From Sphingomonas sp. (lineage in GTDB: Bacteria; Pseudomonadota; Alphaproteobacteria; Sphingomonadales; Sphingomonadaceae): a DNA stretch of 26,562 nt. Shown one piece after another: positions 23,126-26,562 of the stretch. Under the pieces are notes generated by a model, which did no database searches, had not been told where the DNA came from, and worked only from the letters and a program-made list of their open reading frames with translations. Both the position numbers and the translations under genes were made by a program. Each line of letters begins with the position of its first letter. Position 1 is the first letter of the stretch. The stretch is from NCBI GenBank assembly GCA_025935515.1, contig JAICVC010000007.1, positions 1-26,562 on the forward strand, written 5' to 3'.

Positions 23126-23143
23126 CAAGCTCACTCGAGCTTG
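23126..23143 (-). promoter_or_regulatory. Perfect hairpin between riboswitch and gcvT (candidate expression platform)
   Basis: CAAGCTC at 23126-23132 pairs exactly with GAGCTTG at 23137-23143 around a 4-base loop. It lies between the second aptamer and the gcvT ribosome binding site. No T-tract follows directly on the minus strand, so control of ribosome access is more likely than termination. This is inference. Confidence 0.45.
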
Positions 23144-23156
23144 GCCAGCCGCCCCC

Positions 23157-23319
23157 GTCTGTCGCTAGCGCCTGAGAGCTTTGCCCCTTCGGCGGCCCCA
23201 ATCGGGACTCTTTCCAGACTGTCAGGCGCGCGCGGTCCCTGGTGCCTGAGAGATTCCGGGGGCGGTTGCTCCTTCGGCGTCCGCCGTCGCCCGAGGGCTA
23301 AGGCGGATCTCTCCCGCGC
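23157..23319 (-). promoter_or_regulatory. Tandem glycine riboswitch upstream of gcvT
   Basis: Two glycine aptamers read on the minus strand. Aptamer I (23319 to about 23230) has P1 arms GCGCGG (23319-23314) and CCGCGC (23235-23230). It contains GGGAGAGA, the conserved GCCGAAGGAGCAA and TCTCAGGCACCAGGGACCG. Aptamer II (23219 to 23157) has P1 arms GTCTG and CAGAC, GGAAAGAG, GCCGAAGGGGCAAAG and CTCTCAGGCGCTAGCGACAG. These are the hallmark conserved blocks of the gcvT RNA class, and the position before gcvT is the classic one. The pair should switch the whole gcv operon, including the two methyltransferase genes, in response to glycine, usually on when glycine is high. Confidence 0.95.
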
Positions 23320-23405
23320 GGCCATTCCGGAAGCTCGCGCGTCCGGCGACGCCGGCTGCCTTGGCCGCGCCCTTGCTTCAAGTCAACGCGAGTTTCGGTG
23401 AAGTC
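23320..23405 (-). promoter_or_regulatory. Presumed promoter region of the gcv operon
   Basis: The 86 bases between the lipoprotein stop and aptamer I must contain the promoter if the riboswitch transcript starts here. TTGACT (complement of 23381-23386) is a fair -35, but no good -10 is visible at 16-18 bases. Treat it as a location, not a mapped promoter. Confidence 0.3.
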
Positions 23406-24047
23406 CTAACGGGTTGCGTTATACTTCAGCTGGTCCTGGGTGAGCTGGAAACCGACCAGATGCTCGAAGGTCGCTTCGGCGACCGCCGAGCGCACCGCCG
23501 GGTCGGCCATCGGGTCGATCGCGGCATCGGCCTGACCCGCCTTGCGCGGCCGCGTGAGGATCGCCCGCACATTGGCCGGGAGCGTCGCCGCGGATCGATT
23601 GACGCGGACGCTCGCCTGGGCGCGACCGGTCGCATGCTGGCTGCCCGCCGGGAAATTGACCGCCACCGCGCCAACTTGCTTGGCGGCGATGGTCGAGCCG
23701 CCGCGGAGGGCGACGTCGAAATAGGGCAGGACCACCTGTCGGGCAGGACCGGCATCGCGGCGCAGCGCCGTCACCGTGAAGGTCACCGTCGAAACCACGT
23801 CGGCGCCCGAATCCTGGCAGAAGGCCCGCAGCTGGGTAATGGTCGCAGTCACGTCGATCGCCCGCGAATCCGTGCTGTCTTGCGGGTTGAACAGGGTGAC
23901 ATCCCCGGTGCCGGTCGGGATGCCGGCAATCGGGCACGCGCTGCGCACGGCATAAACGCCGCCGCCATTTTCGCTCGTGATGTCGCCGGCATGGCGGCAA
24001 GCGCCGAGCAAGGTCACGGCAAGCAGGGCAGGAAGTCGAAGCTTCAC
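23406..24047 (-). CDS. Predicted lipoprotein of unknown function
   Basis: 213 residues from GTG at 24047. This start is preferred because AAGGA lies 9 bases upstream; a TTG three codons earlier would sit on the Shine-Dalgarno itself. The N-terminus (VKLRLPALLAVTLLGAC) is a lipoprotein signal with lipobox LGAC and lipidation Cys at residue 17. The next residue is Arg, so outer-membrane sorting is likely. The rest is beta-rich, with 'CPIAGIPTGTGDVTLFNP', 'SRAIDVTATITQLRAFC', 'VVSTVTFTVTALRRD' and 'VVLPYFDVALRGG', and contains further cysteines that could pair. I know similar hypothetical lipoproteins in sphingomonads but no function. It diverges from ispH with a short shared control region. Confidence 0.8.
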   Translation of the reverse strand: MKLRLPALLAVTLLGACRHAGDITSENGGGVYAVRSACPIAGIPTGTGDVTLFNPQDSTDSRAIDVTATITQLRAFCQDSGADVVSTVTFTVTALRRDAGPARQVVLPYFDVALRGGSTIAAKQVGAVAVNFPAGSQHATGRAQASVRVNRSAATLPANVRAILTRPRKAGQADAAIDPMADPAVRSAVAEATFEHLVGFQLTQDQLKYNATR

Positions 24048-24100
24048 GAGGGGCAATCCTTAAGCGGAGAAGTCGTGCGCGTTCATAGGAAGGGCCTTCT

Positions 24101-24142
24101 ATGGCTGCAAGCGATGCCTTACATGGCCTGCACCGTGGCTGA
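24101..24142 (+). CDS. Possible 13-codon leader ORF overlapping the ispH start
   Basis: ATG at 24101 is preceded by GGAAGG with a 7-base gap, the best Shine-Dalgarno in this region, but it is out of frame with ispH. It encodes MAASDALHGLHRG and stops at 24140-24142. The stop overlaps an in-frame GTG (24135) of ispH, so ribosomes could reinitiate there. Alternatives are a chance reading frame or a sequencing frameshift at the ispH N-terminus. The Shine-Dalgarno lies within the dyad GAAGG-G-CCTTC (24089-24099). Confidence 0.3.
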   Translation: MAASDALHGLHRG

Positions 24143-25091
24143 ATTTCCGCCTTTGCGCGTCCTGATTGCCGCTCCGCGCGGATTTTGCGCCGGTGTCGAC
24201 CGGGCGATCCAGATCGTCGAGCTCGCGCTCGAGCGGTTCGGCGCGCCGGTCTATGTGCGTCACGAGATCGTCCACAACCGCTTCGTGGTCGATCGGCTGC
24301 GGGGCCTCGGTGCGGTGTTCGTCGACGATCTCGACGAGGTTCCGGACGATCGGCCCGTGGTATTCTCCGCGCACGGCGTGCCGAAGTCGGTGCCCTCGGC
24401 GGCGCAGACCCGCGGGCTGACCTATGTCGACGCCACCTGCCCGCTGGTCTCGAAGGTCCACCGGCAGGCCGAGCGGCTGATCGACGAAGGCCGCCACATA
24501 TTGTTCATCGGCCACGCCGGGCACCCGGAAGTGATCGGCACCTTCGGCCAGGTGCCGGATGGTTCGATCACCCTCGTTGAAACCGTCGAGGATGCCGAGA
24601 CCGTCGCCATGCCGAATGCCGACAATCTCGCCTTCCTCACGCAGACCACGCTGTCGGTCGATGACACGGCGGCGATCGTCGAGACGCTGAAGCGCCGCTT
24701 TCCTACCATCCGGGCGCCGCGCAGCGAGGACATCTGCTACGCGACCTCGAACCGTCAGGCCGCGGTCAAGGCGATCGCCGGCGAGTGCGACCGGATGCTG
24801 GTGATCGGCGCTCCGAACAGCAGCAATTCGCTCCGCCTCGCCGAAGTCGCCGAACGCCTCGGCGTGCCCTCGCGCCTCATCGAGCGAGCGGAGGACCTTG
24901 ACTGGCAATGGCTGGGCACGCCGAAGACGGTGGGAATCACCGCGGGAGCGTCGGCGCCCGAGGTGCTCGTCCAGGAGGTGGTGGACGCCCTACGGTCACG
25001 CTTCCATGTCACCGAGGAGGTCGCTGACCACACACCGGAACGGATGATCTTCAAACTGCCGCGCGAGCTGATTTCTGACCGAGCTGCCTGA
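24114..25091 (+). CDS. ispH: 4-hydroxy-3-methylbut-2-enyl diphosphate reductase
   Basis: 325 residues from the ATG at 24114. IspH is the [4Fe-4S] enzyme that makes IPP and DMAPP from HMBPP in the last step of the MEP pathway. The three cluster cysteines are in 'PRGFCAGVDRAI' (C25 in this numbering), 'YVDATCPLVSKVH' and 'EDICYATSNRQ'. Substrate-site histidines lie in 'VRHEIVHN' and 'GHAGHPEVIG', and 'APNSSNSLRLAE' is the usual serine/asparagine motif. The start is uncertain: ATG 24114, ATG 24123 or GTG 24135, the last giving an N-terminus of typical length. The frame is open far upstream to 23361, but that part lacks family resemblance and runs antisense to the lipoprotein. rnhA follows within 7 bases. 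Confidence 0.94.
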   Translation: MPYMACTVAEFPPLRVLIAAPRGFCAGVDRAIQIVELALERFGAPVYVRHEIVHNRFVVDRLRGLGAVFVDDLDEVPDDRPVVFSAHGVPKSVPSAAQTRGLTYVDATCPLVSKVHRQAERLIDEGRHILFIGHAGHPEVIGTFGQVPDGSITLVETVEDAETVAMPNADNLAFLTQTTLSVDDTAAIVETLKRRFPTIRAPRSEDICYATSNRQAAVKAIAGECDRMLVIGAPNSSNSLRLAEVAERLGVPSRLIERAEDLDWQWLGTPKTVGITAGASAPEVLVQEVVDALRSRFHVTEEVADHTPERMIFKLPRELISDRAA

Positions 25092-25098
25092 AGTCGAG

Positions 25099-25533
25099 AT
25101 GTTCACCGACGGCGCCTGCCGCGGCAACCCGGGCCCCGGCGGCTGGGCCGTGCTGCTGCGCATGGGCAACAGGGAAAAGGAATTGTCCGGGGGAGAACCC
25201 CTGACCACCAACAATCGCATGGAGCTGATGGCCGCGATCCGGGGGCTCGAGGCCTTGAACAAGGCCTGCCGGGTCCGGCTGCATACCGACAGCATCTACG
25301 TTCGCGATGGGATCACGCGCTGGGTCCACAATTGGCAACGCAACGGCTGGCGCACGTCTGACAAGAAGCCGGTCAAGAACGCCGAGCTGTGGCAGGCGCT
25401 GATCGCCGCCTCGGCGCCGCACCGAATCGAATGGCATTGGGTCAAGGGCCACAGCGGCCATCCGGAGAACGACCGCGTCGACGCGCTCGCCTGCGCCGCG
25501 GCCGACGACCAGCGCCGACATCATCGCCTGTGA
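25099..25533 (+). CDS. rnhA: Ribonuclease HI
   Basis: 144 residues from ATG 25099. It cleaves the RNA strand of RNA-DNA hybrids in the cytosol. The four catalytic acids are in 'FTDGACRGNPGPGGW', 'NRMELMAAIRGL', 'LHTDSIYV' and 'DRVDALA', with the flexible-loop histidine in 'VKGHSGHPEND' and the handle region 'WVHNWQRNGWRT'. With this ATG the protein lacks most of the first beta strand. The codons immediately upstream read, in frame, CTG-T-E-L-P-E-V-E, which matches the usual N-terminus of the family, so a CTG start at 25075 overlapping the ispH end is quite possible. It probably shares a transcript with ispH. Confidence 0.93.
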   Translation: MFTDGACRGNPGPGGWAVLLRMGNREKELSGGEPLTTNNRMELMAAIRGLEALNKACRVRLHTDSIYVRDGITRWVHNWQRNGWRTSDKKPVKNAELWQALIAASAPHRIEWHWVKGHSGHPENDRVDALACAAADDQRRHHRL

Positions 25534-25550
25534 ATTAAAGTTCACTTTTT
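25530..25550 (+). terminator. Weak intrinsic terminator at the end of rnhA
   Basis: GTGAA (25530-25534), a 6-base loop and TTCAC (25541-25545), followed directly by TTTTT. The stem is short and AT-rich and includes the rnhA stop codon, so efficiency may be low. Confidence 0.45.
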
Positions 25551-25619
25551 GTGGCTTGGCGGTGGGGCTAAAGAGCGGCGGCCACCGACTCTCTCGTTCC
25601 CCTGTTGGAAAGTTGGTGA

Positions 25620-25644
25620 GGGGAGGCGCTACCCGCGCCTCCCC
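25620..25644. terminator. Strong GC-rich hairpin between convergent genes
   Basis: GGGGAGGCG (25620-25628) pairs with CGCCTCCCC (25636-25644), and flanking AGTTGG and AACT can extend the stem past a small bulge. It lies between rnhA and the convergent oxidoreductase gene, where a two-way terminator is expected. No T-run follows on either strand, so it may be an unrelated repeat. Confidence 0.4.
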
Positions 25645-25654
25645 AACTCGCGCC

Positions 25655-26562
25655 TCAATTCGAAAACCGGCGAGGCGAGAAAATCGCCGGGTCGATTCGC
25701 TCGACCATCGGTTCGGGGGCCTGGTCGAGCAGGATTGCCGCGGCCATTTTCGCCGCCGCCGGCGAGGTCTGGATCCCGAATCCGCCCTGCCCCGCACACC
25801 AGAAAAATCCGGGCGCGTCGGCGTCGAATCCGTAGATCGGGAGCCGGTCTTTCGCGAAGCTGCGCAGGCCCGCCCAGCTTCGCTCGACCCGCTCGATCGA
25901 CCAGTCGACGACCGATTCGAATCGGTCGATCGCCCTCGCAATGTCGATTTCCTCGGGCGCCGCGTCGCATGGATCGGTCGCTATCTCGTCGTGCGGGCTG
26001 AGCCACACCGTGCGGTCGCCTTCACCCTTGAAATAAAAGGTGCCCTTCGCGTCATCGACGAGCGGCAGGTCGCGCAGCCCTGAGCGCCCGACTCGCAATT
26101 GCACCATGGTCCGCCGCTTTGGCGCGATGCCCAGCGGCGCCACTGAACATGCCGCGGCGACCGGGTCCGCCCATGCGCCGGCGGCATCGACGATGGTCGC
26201 GGCGGATAACGACGATCCATCGGCTAGCCGGGCAATCCAGCATGAGTCACTGCGACTCGCGGAATGGAGCCGGGAGGCTGTCCTGAGCGTTCCGCCGGCC
26301 CTCCGGAATGCCCGTAAAAAGGCGGCGTGGAGCGCGGCAACGTCGATGTCCGCGCAACCAGGCTCGAACAAGGCACGCCGCCACTCGGGCCGGATTCCGG
26401 GAATCAGCTGCTCGAGCTCGCGACGCTCGACCGCTCTGCTTTCGACGCCCGGCGGAAGTTCCGGCAATTCGTCGCGGCTGATGTGGAGATCCCCTCGCGT
26501 GCGAAGAAATCCTTGCGCCGAAAAATCCCCCGGCGGCGCAGCCAGGAATCGGCCGGACGCGG
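25655..26562 (-). CDS. FAD-dependent oxidoreductase, DadA/glycine oxidase-like (N-terminus beyond window)
   Basis: 302 residues are visible. The frame stays open to the window edge, starting with 'ASGRFLAAPPGDF', so the N-terminal GxGxxG FAD-binding segment is missing. The visible part has 'TIVDAAGAWADPV', the second FAD contact of D-amino-acid-oxidase-type proteins, 'GLRDLPLVDDAKGTFYFKGEG' with a substrate-domain strand, and 'WAGLRSFAKDRLPIYG'. The C-terminal 'WCAGQGGFGIQTSPAAAKM' is the usual FAD-closing motif. The substrate is likely an amino acid or amine, not defined. A start at the TTG at 26467 would truncate recognisable family sequence and is rejected. Confidence 0.85.
   Translation of the reverse strand, partial: ASGRFLAAPPGDFSAQGFLRTRGDLHISRDELPELPPGVESRAVERRELEQLIPGIRPEWRRALFEPGCADIDVAALHAAFLRAFRRAGGTLRTASRLHSASRSDSCWIARLADGSSLSAATIVDAAGAWADPVAAACSVAPLGIAPKRRTMVQLRVGRSGLRDLPLVDDAKGTFYFKGEGDRTVWLSPHDEIATDPCDAAPEEIDIARAIDRFESVVDWSIERVERSWAGLRSFAKDRLPIYGFDADAPGFFWCAGQGGFGIQTSPAAAKMAAAILLDQAPEPMVERIDPAIFSPRRFSN

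Noticed and set aside
23361..24113. Upstream in-frame extension of ispH (about 250 codons)
   Set aside because: It is antisense to the lipoprotein gene, and the IspH family starts just before the first cluster cysteine.

Overview
The window looks like chromosomal DNA of a GC-rich alphaproteobacterium, probably of the order Sphingomonadales. The reasons are a DksA of the alphaproteobacterial type that keeps one zinc-finger cysteine, a glycine decarboxylase split into two subunits behind a tandem glycine riboswitch, a DUF938 methyltransferase, small secreted proteins of sphingomonad style, and a GC-rich palindromic repeat of the kind that translates to 'PHPNPSP.GGG'. The taxonomy is inference, since no search was run. 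I see no tRNA, rRNA, CRISPR array, insertion sequence or phage gene.

Region 1 (1-2233) is housekeeping: the end of methionine aminopeptidase, a 4HBT thioesterase, dksA on the minus strand, and surE. Region 2 (2235-3051) holds two small exported proteins of unknown function. Region 3 (3123-15197) is a surface-polysaccharide locus: an AsnB-like amidotransferase, a Wzx-type flippase, a hexapeptide acyltransferase, three GT-B glycosyltransferases, an extended-SDR sugar-nucleotide epimerase/dehydratase, three SAM methyltransferases and an EpsG/Wzy-like polymerase. The genes form blocks facing each other, with overlapping 3' ends at two junctions. No initiating phosphoglycosyl transferase, chain-length regulator or export pore lies inside the window. 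The likely role is building, methylating, acylating, flipping and polymerising a repeat unit, but the sugar cannot be named.

Region 4 (15293-17107) has an exported two-lobed retropepsin-like protease and a two-domain PilZ protein that could link c-di-GMP to envelope or polysaccharide functions. Region 5 (17112-23319, minus strand) is the glycine cleavage operon: riboswitch, gcvT, gcvH, a SAM methyltransferase, gcvPA, gcvPB and a DUF938 methyltransferase, joined by 1- to 19-base overlaps. gcvPB carries a 132-bp palindromic element inserted in frame, which adds 44 residues. Region 6 (23406-26562) has a lipoprotein, ispH (with a possible 13-codon leader overlapping its start), rnhA (with a possible CTG start) and the C-terminal part of a DadA-like FAD oxidoreductase running off the end.

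No wholly new defence or mobile system is evident. The most notable items are the coding palindromic repeat in gcvPB, the methyltransferase-containing gcv operon, the glycan locus with its fused gene ends, and several non-standard translation starts.
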